NCBI GenBank assembly: GCA_002399085.1
Contig: DHCY01000027.1
Location: 100,797 to 156,287, forward strand
Source of the DNA: Anaerolineaceae bacterium UBA4890
Lineage (GTDB): Bacteria > Chloroflexota > Anaerolineae > Anaerolineales > Anaerolineaceae
Reading direction: 5' to 3'
Length of the DNA stretch: 55,491 nucleotides
Shown one piece after another: positions 1 through 8,457 of the stretch. Numbering within the stretch: the stretch's first letter is position 1; each line of letters opens with the position of its first letter. A program made the position numbers and the translations under genes. Under the pieces are notes generated by a model that was not told the DNA's origin, searched no databases, and worked only from the letters and a program-made list of their open reading frames with translations.

Positions 1-23
1 CCTGCTCCCTGCTCCCTGCTCCC
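1..23. repeat. Short tandem repeat CTGCTCC x3
   Basis: Three head-to-tail copies of the 7-bp unit CTGCTCC sit at the left edge, inside the open frame of the truncated gene. Because 7 is not a multiple of 3, copy-number change would shift the frame and alter the C-terminus. Confidence 0.7.
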
Positions 24-1140
24 CCGCCAGGAATGCCATCGCGATCACCTTCAACGTCGCGCCGAGACCGTCGTTTTTATCAGGCTGGGAATCCCGCAGA
101 GCGTTCCATACCCGCTCGTTTAACTCCTTCACCTCAAGGCTCAGCAAGGCAGGAACGGCACTGGCAAGCATTGCTACGCGGCTAAAGTCCGGCTCTTCTG
201 AGGGGGTTATCATCCATTCCTCAGCGAAGCCAACCATCTCAGCCTGCATTGTGCGAATAACCCGGATTGCTTCCAGATCACGCTCGAGCAGGGCAAGCAT
301 CCCCAGCTGAAACAAACTCATTCCCAATCTGCTGGCAACGGGCTCGCTTCTGAGATAGCCCGGCTCCAGGAAACGGGCGAAAAATTGTTCCCGGCTTTCC
401 CCAAGCTCAGACCAATCCAGTTTCGAATTGAGGGGCAGCAGTTGATTCGTGAGGAATCCGCTGAAAGACAGTTGCGCGACCATCTCAGGTTCCTGGGCTG
501 CGGTATATTCTCGCAGTGCCTGTAATCTCTCCGGGATGATCTCAGTGTAATTAAAACGGTTGATCCCTGCCCAGCGTTTGGTCGCTACTTTCAGAGCCAA
601 TATTACCCAGGCTTCAGCGTGCGGGTCTGGATCCAGCCTGGGGGAGCGCGGCAGATCGGGCAGGTATTGCCAGCTGCTAAGTTCGCGGTGCCCGTAAGCC
701 GGATGGGCAAGCAGGCTGGCAAATAGTGCCTCCGCCTGCACACTCGCCTGCGGGTCAGCTTCTGCCATCAGCGCGCACAGGTAAATAGCCAGCGCCTGCA
801 CCTGGGTTTTCGCAACCAGCTGATAGCGCAACCCGTTTTTCTCGACGCCATTGCGCAGAAAGAGACTGCGCCCGTCCTCACTCTGCAGCAACCGTTCTGT
901 CTTCCAGGTTTGGTATACATGTACCAGGTCAGCGTGGAGCTGCTCCTGCTTCTGTGCTGATCGTGGTTCTGAACCCGCTTCTGTTGGGGTTGGTGCAACA
1001 GGGGTGGGTTCGGTTGGCTTGGCTGTTTGCTTTCTGCGGATTATCCAGATCGCCAGCCCAAGAAACAAAACCACCCCCAGGATGCTAACAATGATCTCAG
1101 CCAGGTAACGCGCTTCGGTGGGGTCAAGTTGTGGAAACAT
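1..1140 (-). CDS. Membrane-anchored GH8-like (alpha/alpha)6-barrel protein, 3' end outside window
   Basis: The minus-strand frame is open for 380 codons from an ATG at 1140 to the window edge, with no stop, so the C-terminus is missing. The protein starts with a short segment and one hydrophobic helix (about residues 13-35, followed by IIRRK), then a Pro/Thr linker (about 40-60), so the main domain should lie outside the membrane. That domain has alternating amphipathic helices. It resembles glycoside hydrolase family 8 around KTQVQALAIYLCALMAEAD and DPDPHAEAWVILALKVATK, which mirror the GH8 'SEGQ-YGM' and 'DAD-IA-ALL-A' regions. The typical catalytic Glu of the first motif is not evident, so it could be a non-catalytic or distant relative. 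The last visible codons (GEQGAGSR) come from a 7-bp tandem repeat and may not be ancestral protein sequence. Confidence 0.6.
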   Translation of the reverse strand, partial: MFPQLDPTEARYLAEIIVSILGVVLFLGLAIWIIRRKQTAKPTEPTPVAPTPTEAGSEPRSAQKQEQLHADLVHVYQTWKTERLLQSEDGRSLFLRNGVEKNGLRYQLVAKTQVQALAIYLCALMAEADPQASVQAEALFASLLAHPAYGHRELSSWQYLPDLPRSPRLDPDPHAEAWVILALKVATKRWAGINRFNYTEIIPERLQALREYTAAQEPEMVAQLSFSGFLTNQLLPLNSKLDWSELGESREQFFARFLEPGYLRSEPVASRLGMSLFQLGMLALLERDLEAIRVIRTMQAEMVGFAEEWMITPSEEPDFSRVAMLASAVPALLSLEVKELNERVWNALRDSQPDKNDGLGATLKVIAMAFLAGEQGAGSR

Positions 1141-1216
1141 GCAACAATCTTATCATTTAATAACCCTGGACTAATCGAGTCACAAAGCGCCTGCGCAACA
1201 ATTAATTGCTCTTCCT

Positions 1217-2896
1217 CTATTCAACTGGGCTGCAGAAAATTTGCTGCCCGTCAATCATGATCACATGATATTTAATGCCCTCTGTAATTGTCTTGAATCG
1301 CCATTTCGAGAGCAAATCCTGACTTTCTTCGTAAAGATTTTTGGCTCGCATCGAAGATAAGTTCAAATCCAGCCAATTCATAGTTGCAGGTAAATATCTT
1401 GCTTCAAAATCAGCCGCACGGCAAGCCAGCACCTTTTCAAGGTTCTCCTCTAAAACCTGGGGCAGACTGCCAGTACCAAGCACATCGAACAGGTATGGCT
1501 CAGCATCTGTCGAAAGGCTATTTACCAGGAAAGCGTAGTCCAGCTCCTCGCCTTGTGTGGCGCGCTCGATATTATGCCGCGCGATCACTCTATCCTCGTT
1601 GATCATCGCCAGGGTGAGCGTGAAAAGCAGCGCAGCAGATAGCAGCACCAATGCCAGGCGATTAAATCTGTTCGATAACTCCATTAAAACCAGGGATAAC
1701 AAAATCGCTGCCAGGAAAAAGATGAAAATCTGAGGGATGAATCGGTAAGAGGTCAAGCCATAGGCGTCGATGTACATGATAATCCGCTGGTAAGCCGAGA
1801 CCAAAACTACGCCAACCTGCAGCAGCAGCAACCCACCCAAAATCGAGAACATCAGGCGTATTGGCTTGCTCTCCCGGCGGGTAAATGAAGCCAGGGCATA
1901 ATACACGGCACCGGCAATCGCGGCGACCATCAATAACTCCCTGAATCCGCGGTCAGCATATTGCGCATAGGTGTAAGCACCGGGAGCGATATTGGCTTCA
2001 CCGGCAAAGAAATACTGGAACTGGATCACCAGGAAAAAAGCAAATAGCAGGTTCAGGCTGACCAGCACGATCGTGGTTTCGGTCATTCCCAGGAATGGTT
2101 TCAGCAGTGCCTCATCCGGCTCAATCTTAATCGGATTACTGCTATGCGTCACCAGTAACCACAAAGCGGCAGCCAATATCCAGGTGAAAAAGAGTGCCAA
2201 AAAGATGCGACCAACCAATTGTGACAAAAAATCAGCCTTGAGCCACTGGAAAAGCGAATCGATCTTGCTTTCAAAAACCGCATCGGCATAAGCAAATAGA
2301 AAAGTAAAAATCAATAAAAGTGGCAGCGCGATCAGGATGCCCTTCAGAATTCCCAGCGCCAATCGCTTGCCAGAATTTTTTTGCTCAGGGTCGTTCGCCG
2401 AAGAGCGAACTGCCATGGATGCGATCAGCGGGAAACCAACAAAAAAGGCAGCCAGCGCTTGGAACGCCGCTTTCAGATACTCCCGAATGCGATATTGCCA
2501 CCACTGCCCGCTGAAAAAATCGGCAGTGAGCAGTGCCAGGCAGACCACTGTGACCGGCATGGAAAGCAGCATTGTGTAATCGTCGCTGCGCAGGGCTGGA
2601 ATAAAACCGACGAGCACCGTCAGCCCCAGTAAAACCCATGAAGAGGTTGGTATCTTGCGCTCCTGCAGGCGGCTGTTGAGCAAATAAAGCCCTGCCACTA
2701 CCAGTACCGAGAGCGACCAGCGCCAGCCATTTTCTTGGACACGCCACCAGATCAGCATCATCACCACACCCGCCGCAATCAGGCTGAGCATAGAAAGAAC
2801 GGGTCGCTTCAGGTCCTCTTTGGGCAGAAACCCGGTTTGACCGTTCAAATCAGGCTTTATTTCAGTTAATGGTTCTTCTAATGGTTCTTCGTTCAT
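1217..2896 (-). CDS. DUF4173/DUF4153-like polytopic membrane protein
   Basis: A 559-residue integral membrane protein of unknown function. After a soluble, acidic N-terminal tail of about 30 residues it has roughly a dozen hydrophobic segments. A central stretch (ILKGILIALPLLLIFTFLF, then AYADAVF) is the conserved core seen in DUF4173/DUF4153 proteins. The last about 110 residues (from ALLFTLTLAMINEDRVIARH) are soluble, probably extracytoplasmic, and contain a tetratricopeptide-like D-A-E-P-Y-L-F-D-V-L segment. The ATG at 2896 is preferred over the TTG one codon upstream because GAGG lies 7 bases before it. Family function is not established; related proteins are usually called DUF4173 domain-containing. 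It lies 76 bases downstream of the GH8-like gene's start and points the same way, so the two may be co-transcribed. Confidence 0.8.
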   Translation of the reverse strand: MNEEPLEEPLTEIKPDLNGQTGFLPKEDLKRPVLSMLSLIAAGVVMMLIWWRVQENGWRWSLSVLVVAGLYLLNSRLQERKIPTSSWVLLGLTVLVGFIPALRSDDYTMLLSMPVTVVCLALLTADFFSGQWWQYRIREYLKAAFQALAAFFVGFPLIASMAVRSSANDPEQKNSGKRLALGILKGILIALPLLLIFTFLFAYADAVFESKIDSLFQWLKADFLSQLVGRIFLALFFTWILAAALWLLVTHSSNPIKIEPDEALLKPFLGMTETTIVLVSLNLLFAFFLVIQFQYFFAGEANIAPGAYTYAQYADRGFRELLMVAAIAGAVYYALASFTRRESKPIRLMFSILGGLLLLQVGVVLVSAYQRIIMYIDAYGLTSYRFIPQIFIFFLAAILLSLVLMELSNRFNRLALVLLSAALLFTLTLAMINEDRVIARHNIERATQGEELDYAFLVNSLSTDAEPYLFDVLGTGSLPQVLEENLEKVLACRAADFEARYLPATMNWLDLNLSSMRAKNLYEESQDLLSKWRFKTITEGIKYHVIMIDGQQIFCSPVE

Positions 2897-3119
2897 CAAA
2901 TCGCCTCACAAAATTTTTCCCGGCAACAGAAATCCCCAAACCGGGTTGGGAGAAGCATAGACAAGGTTTCCTCTCAGAAACTTCCAATCGCTCTCAAAAA
3001 ATCGTGAAAAACGCCCGGCTACAAGCGAATTATATGACGATTGTTCAACAAACAACACAGCGCATCATGCTGCCCATCTGTTGATACAATTCAAGCAACT
3101 AATACTTCCAGGAGGAAGC

Positions 3120-4445
3120 ATGCCCAGAGCGACATTTAATTTTCCAAGCGGTTTTTTGTGGGGCACTGCCACTGCCGCACACCAGGTGGAAGGCAACAAC
3201 ACCAATAACGACTGGTGGGCATGGGAGCAGCAGCCGGGGCACATCCAGGATGAGGACCGTAGCGGCAAAACCTGCGACTGGTGGGGCGGACGCTGGCGCG
3301 AAGACTTCAACCGCGCCCAGGATGGCTGGCAAAACGCCCACCGTTTTTCAGTGGAATGGTCGCGCATTCAGCCCGAGTCGGACCGCTGGGATGAAGCTGC
3401 CCTGGACCGCTACCGGCAGATGCTGTTGGGATTACGCGAACGTAATATAACCGCCATGATCACGCTGCATCACTTCAGCAGCCCGCTGTGGCTTGCTGAA
3501 ATGGGCGGCTGGGAAAATGACACCGTAGTCGAACTTTTTGCCAATTTCGCCCGCCGAACTGTGGAAGCTCTCAAGTCGCATTGCCTGTTGTGGGTGACCA
3601 TCAACGAGCCCAATGTTTACGCTTACGGTGGCTACCTGGGTGGAGGTTTCCCTCCTGGTAAAAACGACCAGAGAATTGCCCTGAAGGTACTGCTCAACAT
3701 GCTCAAAGCCCACGCCGCTGCCTACGAGGTGATCCACGAAGTACAGCCCGAAGCCCAGGTCGGTGTCGCTCATCATTGGCGCGGATTCCAACCGGCAAAT
3801 TCCGGACTGCTCACCCGTAATGTCATCCGGCTGCATCACAAAGTTTTCAACGATGCATTTGCCCTGGCACTCACGACCGGCGAATTTGACGCCGGGATGC
3901 TCAAAGAGGACGTCCCGCAAGCCAAAGACACACAGGATTTCGTCGGGCTCAATTACTACACACGCGACCTGGTCAAGTTCGATTTGGGCAAAAGCGACAG
4001 GTTTTTCAGCAGCCGCTACTTTCCTGAAAACGCGGTTTTATCTGAGAACGGCTTTATCGCCAGCGATCCACACGGCTTCCGGGATGCTATCAAGTGGGCT
4101 GACAGGTTCGGTTTGCCCATCTATGTCACTGGAAATGGCTGCGATGACAGCAAAGACGACTTCCGCCGGCGTTATTTACTGGAGCATCTGCTTGCCATGT
4201 GGCACACGCTCAATAACAATACCCCGGTCAAGGGCTATTTCCACTGGACCCTGGTCGATAATTTCGAGTGGGAACGCGGCTGGAACGAGCGCTTTGGCTT
4301 GTGGGCGTTGGACCCGCAAACCCAGATTCGAACCAAACGCAAAAGCGCCGACCTGTATGCTGAGATCTGCCGCACAAATGCGATCACATCCGAAACCGTC
4401 GAAAAATTCGCCCCCGAGGTGTATGACCTGATTTATCCTGAATAA
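3120..4445 (+). CDS. Glycoside hydrolase family 1 protein with nucleophile Glu replaced by Gly
   Basis: A 441-residue cytoplasmic (beta/alpha)8-barrel protein of the GH1 beta-glucosidase family, full length for the family. The ATG at 3120 has a strong GGAGGA about 5 bases upstream; the longer frame from 3081 lacks a site. The N-terminal signature FPSGFLWGTATAAHQVEG, the SVEWSRI strand, THHF-type strand (TLHHFSSPLWL) and the acid/base motif INEPNVYA (Glu163) are intact. The nucleophile motif, normally (I/V)TENG, reads YVTGNG with Gly338 (codon GGA at 4131-4133), one base from GAA. A retaining GH1 enzyme without this Glu should not hydrolyse ordinary glycosides by the standard mechanism, so the call is family membership and not activity. 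The C-terminal DNFEWERGW aglycone-site motif is present. Confidence 0.92.
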   Translation: MPRATFNFPSGFLWGTATAAHQVEGNNTNNDWWAWEQQPGHIQDEDRSGKTCDWWGGRWREDFNRAQDGWQNAHRFSVEWSRIQPESDRWDEAALDRYRQMLLGLRERNITAMITLHHFSSPLWLAEMGGWENDTVVELFANFARRTVEALKSHCLLWVTINEPNVYAYGGYLGGGFPPGKNDQRIALKVLLNMLKAHAAAYEVIHEVQPEAQVGVAHHWRGFQPANSGLLTRNVIRLHHKVFNDAFALALTTGEFDAGMLKEDVPQAKDTQDFVGLNYYTRDLVKFDLGKSDRFFSSRYFPENAVLSENGFIASDPHGFRDAIKWADRFGLPIYVTGNGCDDSKDDFRRRYLLEHLLAMWHTLNNNTPVKGYFHWTLVDNFEWERGWNERFGLWALDPQTQIRTKRKSADLYAEICRTNAITSETVEKFAPEVYDLIYPE

Positions 4446-4533
4446 ACACTCAAAACGATCGGTTGCGAACGTGCGGGCGGCTCCCGGATCTTCTCCAACC
4501 TGGCTCAACCCCTACGAAAAGACTATCACGTCT

Positions 4534-4604
4534 GTCATCCTGAGCTTTTTCGCGTAGGATCCTGTTGCAGTTGATGCAAAGATCCTCAAAATGCTCAGAA
4601 TGCC
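4534..4604. repeat. Diverged copy of the GTCATCCTGA palindromic repeat
   Basis: Begins GTCATCCTGAGC and ends GCTCAGAATGCC, with AGGATCCT and AAGATCCT inside, so it can fold as a long imperfect hairpin. It is a diverged relative of the repeat cluster at 15253-15692. It fills most of the 225-base gap between the GH1 gene and the next gene; nothing else is evident there. Confidence 0.7.
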
Positions 4605-4670
4605 AAACTATTCTCTCCCCGGCTCATTTCTTGCAACTATTCTGACAGGTTTAGTCCAAAGGAGAAGAAT

Positions 4671-5441
4671 ATGGTTAGCATCCTTAGAGATTTCTTCATA
4701 CAATTATTAAATCCGCTCGCCTTTGTGAGCGTTGTCTTGTTCATTTCCCTCTTTCTGATCAAGAAAAAACCCAATACCGCCATCTGGTTTGTAGCAATTT
4801 CCCTGGCTATTATCGCCATTTTTGGAAACATCTTCTTCTCCAGCTTCCTTACTCGTTCAATGGAATGGCGTTACATGCCCAACCAGGCAATGGAGAAGGC
4901 TGACGCAATTCTTCTTATGGCTGATGGCACTTTGGAATCGAACACCCCGCGCCAGCGTGTTGAGGTGGAGGGAAAAGCTGACGGTGTGCTCTACAGCGCC
5001 ATGTACTACCAGCAGAATCTCGCCCCCGTGATCGTTGTCAGTGGCAACCTCGAGGCTGCGGAGAGTGCAAGAATCCTCCTGATGGAGCTGGGCGTTCCCC
5101 AGGATGCAATCATTCTGCAAAATTACGCCTCCAACATGCGTGAAGATGTTGCAAAGTCGCTTGACATTCTTCAGGCAAGAGAGGTCAGTTCTGTGATTTT
5201 AGTCACCACCGCCCTCAAAATGGACCGCACCATGTTCCTGCTTCGTGACAGCGGTCTGATCGTAACCCCTGCCCCCGTCGATTACCAGGTAACGCTGAAC
5301 GATTGGCAAAACCTCACCGATTGGAACTGGAAACAATTTATCACCAATATCATGCCCACCAGTAGCGCGCTGGACCAAACCTTCAGCGCATTATGGGAAT
5401 ATTTCGGACTGGCTTTTTATCGCGTAAAGTCCCTCTTTTAA
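4671..5441 (+). CDS. YdcF/ElyC-like DUF218 membrane protein
   Basis: A 256-residue protein with two N-terminal transmembrane helices (about residues 14-30 and 40-60) and a Rossmann-like DUF218 domain (about 80-235) placed outside the membrane. The domain shows the family order: DAILLMADGTL in place of the usual D-A-I-V-V-L-G-G-G, then PVIVVSGN, an ARILLMELGVPQDAIILQN segment, SNMREDV and SVILVTTALKMDRTMFLLR. Family members such as SanA and ElyC act in envelope or cell-wall integrity; the exact role here is unknown. The start is supported by AAAGGAGAAGAAT directly upstream. It is followed by a strong terminator, so it appears to be monocistronic or the end of a unit. Confidence 0.85.
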   Translation: MVSILRDFFIQLLNPLAFVSVVLFISLFLIKKKPNTAIWFVAISLAIIAIFGNIFFSSFLTRSMEWRYMPNQAMEKADAILLMADGTLESNTPRQRVEVEGKADGVLYSAMYYQQNLAPVIVVSGNLEAAESARILLMELGVPQDAIILQNYASNMREDVAKSLDILQAREVSSVILVTTALKMDRTMFLLRDSGLIVTPAPVDYQVTLNDWQNLTDWNWKQFITNIMPTSSALDQTFSALWEYFGLAFYRVKSLF

Positions 5442-5481
5442 CTTGGTTAATTCGCTGAACCTCTATCAGCGATAAGACTTC

Positions 5482-5519
5482 CGCAAAAAGCCTGTTGGTC
5501 CGCCCGACAGGCTTTTGCG
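5482..5519. terminator. Inverted repeat terminator after DUF218 gene
   Basis: CGCAAAAAGCCTGT and ACAGGCTTTTGCG form an almost perfect stem with an 11-base loop; the 3' arm contains a TTTT run and is followed by TTAATT. It ends the DUF218 transcript and separates it from the serpin genes. Confidence 0.75.
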
Positions 5520-5585
5520 TTAATTAGGTCAGGGAACTCAAGAGGTATAGAATTCGTCATTGAGGTAGAGAAGATTGGAGATGGA

Positions 5586-6881
5586 ATGAAAAGATTGCTC
5601 TTGATAAACCTGACTCTACTGTTACTGCTCAGTGCCTGCATCCAGGATGTTCCTCAAAACGATCCTGATACTAACCTGCCTGCAGAAAAGGTAACTATGC
5701 AAACTGGAAAAGTTGATTACAACCCTAACCCCAACTATACACCCGACGAGGTGACCGATTTATCGGCTGCCAATAACCAGTTCGCCTTTGAGCTCTACCA
5801 GATCCTGGCAGCAGACCAGGAGAATCTTGTGTTCTCACCTTACAGCCTTTTTCAGGCATTGGTGATGGTTTATGCCGGTGCTGAGGGCAACACTGCCAGC
5901 CAGTTTGAACAGGTTTTACACCTCCCTGAGGGCAACCCGGAAGTCCATCGGCTGATGAACGCTCTCAACATCGCCCTGACCAAAGAGAACCCTTACATTT
6001 CCAAGGAAGAACAGGCTGAACTAAACATCGCCAATGCGGTTTGGGTCGCGGAGGGGCTGCAGCTGGAACAGACATATCTGGACACGCTCTCCGAGCATTA
6101 TGCTGCCACCTTGCGCTCACTCGATTTTGCTGACGCCCAAAAAGCCGCCGACCTGATCAACGCCTGGGCTGCCGAACAGACCAACGACAAGATCAATGAC
6201 ATCGCCAAAGCGGAAATGTTTAGCGCCAGTACAATTTTGGCATTAACGAATGCGGTCTATTTCAAAGGATCCTGGATGTTTCCCTTTGATGAAGAAAATA
6301 CCTATCAAGGCGATTTCACCCTCCTGTCAGGTGAGACCAAGAAAGTTCCCACTATGGTATCTGGGGAGGAATTTGGGTCATACAAGGACGAAAACTACCA
6401 AATAGTTCAATTACCCTACACTGGCAGCAGCATCGTCATGGATCTGATTGCCCCGACCAACGGCGATTGGGAAACCTTCTCAAAAAACCTGACTGTTGAT
6501 AAATTGAACGAATATCTTATGCAACTTCGCGGTCAGAAGTTGAACCTGAGCCTGCCCAAATTTCGAGTCGAAAGCGGCATGATGGACCTGATCGAGCCGA
6601 TGCAAAACCTTGGAATGACAGATGTTTTTAGCGGAAAGGCTGACCTTTCTGGAATAACCGGCGACCAGTCGGCATATGTTTCGACCCTGGTGCAGAAAGC
6701 TTACATCGATGTCAACGAAGCTGGCACCGAAGCAGCCGCAGTGACACTGATTGTTGTGCTGGAAAAGGGAATGATGCCCACAGAGCCTGTTGAAATGCGC
6801 TTTGATAAACCTTTCCTTTTCCTTATCCGCGATAAGAATACTGGCGCGATATTGTTTATCGGTCAGTTAATGCAACCTTAG
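5586..6881 (+). CDS. Lipoprotein serpin (serine protease inhibitor), first of two
   Basis: A 431-residue serpin with a lipoprotein signal peptide: MKRLLLINLTLLLLLSAC, lipobox LSAC with Cys17, so the inhibitor should be tethered to the outer face of the membrane. The serpin fold is full length (about residues 60-431): NLVFSPYSLFQAL near the start, ALTNAVYFKGSW in the middle, FDKPFLFLIRD at the end. The reactive-centre hinge NEAGTEAAAVT (about 377-387) has small residues at P12-P10, as in inhibitory serpins. Counting from the hinge Glu as P17 places P1 at Lys in VLEKGMM, which would suit a trypsin-like target; this assignment is inferred by counting. GGAG lies upstream of the ATG. A second serpin gene follows after 31 bases. 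Confidence 0.95.
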   Translation: MKRLLLINLTLLLLLSACIQDVPQNDPDTNLPAEKVTMQTGKVDYNPNPNYTPDEVTDLSAANNQFAFELYQILAADQENLVFSPYSLFQALVMVYAGAEGNTASQFEQVLHLPEGNPEVHRLMNALNIALTKENPYISKEEQAELNIANAVWVAEGLQLEQTYLDTLSEHYAATLRSLDFADAQKAADLINAWAAEQTNDKINDIAKAEMFSASTILALTNAVYFKGSWMFPFDEENTYQGDFTLLSGETKKVPTMVSGEEFGSYKDENYQIVQLPYTGSSIVMDLIAPTNGDWETFSKNLTVDKLNEYLMQLRGQKLNLSLPKFRVESGMMDLIEPMQNLGMTDVFSGKADLSGITGDQSAYVSTLVQKAYIDVNEAGTEAAAVTLIVVLEKGMMPTEPVEMRFDKPFLFLIRDKNTGAILFIGQLMQP

Positions 6882-6912
6882 ATTTGAAAAATATTTTCTG
6901 AAGGAGTAGAAA

Positions 6913-8337
6913 ATGAACACACAAAAAATATTACTATCAACAATTTTAGTCCTTGCGCTGCTTTTGAGCGCTTGCGTTCCTGCTGCAGAGACTGTCCCAC
7001 CTGTTTCCACTGAGGAAACTGTTCAACCTGATACTGAAAAACCTGTTCCTCCTGAGGATACAGTAGAACCGTATCCGGTTGATGAAACCCAGGACCCGGG
7101 CGATGCTTACCCCGTTGAGGATTCAACAGCGCAGCCTGAACCAGGCAGTGCCATCGGTGGCGCGGCTTACATCACTGACCCTTCTGCCAGCCAGGATGAC
7201 CTGGAAGACCAGGCTGAAGACGTCAACGACTTCGCGGTCGACCTCTATCGAAAATTAGCCGTCCAGGATGGCAACCTGGTCTTTTCGCCCTACAGCATCT
7301 ACCAGGCATTCCTGATGGTCTATGCCGGTGCCGACGCCGAGACCAGAGCTGAAATTGCCCGGGTGTTGGATGTTGAGCCGGAAGATGACGATGACGTTCA
7401 CAACCGGATGAACGCGCTCAACAAGCGGCTCGTCACGCCACCTGCCAACCTGGACGAAAAAGCCCAGCCGCTGCAGATCAACATTGCTAATGCGCTTTGG
7501 GTCCAGGAGGGTTTCATTATCGACCAGAATTTCCTGGATACGCTCTCAGCGAACTATAACGCCGGCTTGAAGCTGGTCGATTTCGCTAACCCCGACGCTG
7601 CCCGCCAGGCGATTAACTTGTGGGTCGCTGCCCAGACCAATGACAAAATCAAAGACTTGATCCCCCAGGGTGTGCTCGATGAGCTGACCCGCCTGGTGAT
7701 CACCAACGCGGTTTACTTCAAGGGTGCCTGGCAAAATCCCTTTGACCCCAACCGGACCGCCAGCGAACCTTTCTTCTTGCTGGATGGCAGTGAACAGTCC
7801 GTTGATATGATGCGCACCAGCTACACCGGCGCTGGTTTAATTACCGATCGCTACCAGGCTGCCAAGCTGCCTTACCAGGGTGGCAATTACGCCATGGCGG
7901 TGATTATGCCGACTGGTGATTTTAGTCGGTTTGACCAAGATCTGGATGATGGTGACCTCGAAGAGATTTTGAACGGCTTCGACGGCATTTTTGGTCAGGT
8001 CAACCTTGGTCTGCCCAAATTTACCTACGAAAGCACTTTCAACCTGGGTGACCAGATGAAATCCCTTGGCATTCAGCAGGCTTTTGACCCCCAGGCTGCA
8101 GATTTTACCAGGATCTCGGATGAGATCGACCTCTACATCAGTGATGTTTTGCATAAAGCCTTCATTGATGTCAATGAAGAAGGTACCGAGGCGGCTGCCG
8201 CGACAGCGATTGCTGTTGGCACAACCTCCATGCCCGCCGATAGCTGGGATATCACCTTTGACCATCCCTTTATCTACCTGATCTATGAAACTACCACAAA
8301 TACGGTTGTTTTCATGGGTCGCGTGGTGGCACCATAA
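6913..8337 (+). CDS. Lipoprotein serpin, second of two
   Basis: A 474-residue serpin with signal peptide and lipobox LLSAC (Cys21). A long Pro/Glu/Thr-rich linker (about residues 25-80) holds the serpin domain away from the membrane. The domain is complete: NLVFSPYSIYQAF, RLVITNAVYFKGAW, and FDHPFIYLIYETTTN near the end. The hinge NEEGTEAAAATA is canonical for inhibitory serpins. Counting from the P17 Glu gives P1-P1' as Thr-Ser in VGTTSMP, different from the Lys of the neighbouring serpin, so the pair probably inhibits different proteases. Upstream AAGGAGTAGAAA supports the start. The gene is 31 bases after serpin 1 and ends in a strong terminator, so the two form an operon, probably by duplication. 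Confidence 0.95.
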   Translation: MNTQKILLSTILVLALLLSACVPAAETVPPVSTEETVQPDTEKPVPPEDTVEPYPVDETQDPGDAYPVEDSTAQPEPGSAIGGAAYITDPSASQDDLEDQAEDVNDFAVDLYRKLAVQDGNLVFSPYSIYQAFLMVYAGADAETRAEIARVLDVEPEDDDDVHNRMNALNKRLVTPPANLDEKAQPLQINIANALWVQEGFIIDQNFLDTLSANYNAGLKLVDFANPDAARQAINLWVAAQTNDKIKDLIPQGVLDELTRLVITNAVYFKGAWQNPFDPNRTASEPFFLLDGSEQSVDMMRTSYTGAGLITDRYQAAKLPYQGGNYAMAVIMPTGDFSRFDQDLDDGDLEEILNGFDGIFGQVNLGLPKFTYESTFNLGDQMKSLGIQQAFDPQAADFTRISDEIDLYISDVLHKAFIDVNEEGTEAAAATAIAVGTTSMPADSWDITFDHPFIYLIYETTTNTVVFMGRVVAP

Positions 8338-8350
8338 GCGGGTGATTTAG

Positions 8351-8390
8351 AAAAACAACACCCCGCTGATTTCAGCGGGGTGTTTGTTTT
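8351..8390. terminator. Strong bidirectional terminator between serpins and cbpA-like gene
   Basis: ACACCCCGCTGA (8358-8369) pairs perfectly with TCAGCGGGGTGT (8372-8383). It is preceded by AAAAACA and followed by TTGTTTT, so it can terminate the serpin operon from the left and the convergent DnaJ-like gene from the right. Confidence 0.9.
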
Positions 8391-8419
8391 CGTATGACCA
8401 TTTGGAATTTTTTATTGTA

Positions 8420-8442
8420 CGGCTGGGCTTTACGTCCAGCCG
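8420..8442. repeat. CGGCTGGG palindromic repeat, copy 1
   Basis: CGGCTGG and CCAGCCG flank an 9-base centre (GCTTTACGT). The same motif recurs at 11614-11640 and 49701-49727. It lies in the convergent gap between the serpin operon and the DnaJ-like gene. Confidence 0.7.
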
Positions 8443-8457
8443 CAGACACAAATGGAC

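Noticed and set aside
3763..4431. 222-codon plus-strand frame
   Set aside because: It is a shifted frame inside the GH1 gene with no ribosome site and no recognisable protein.
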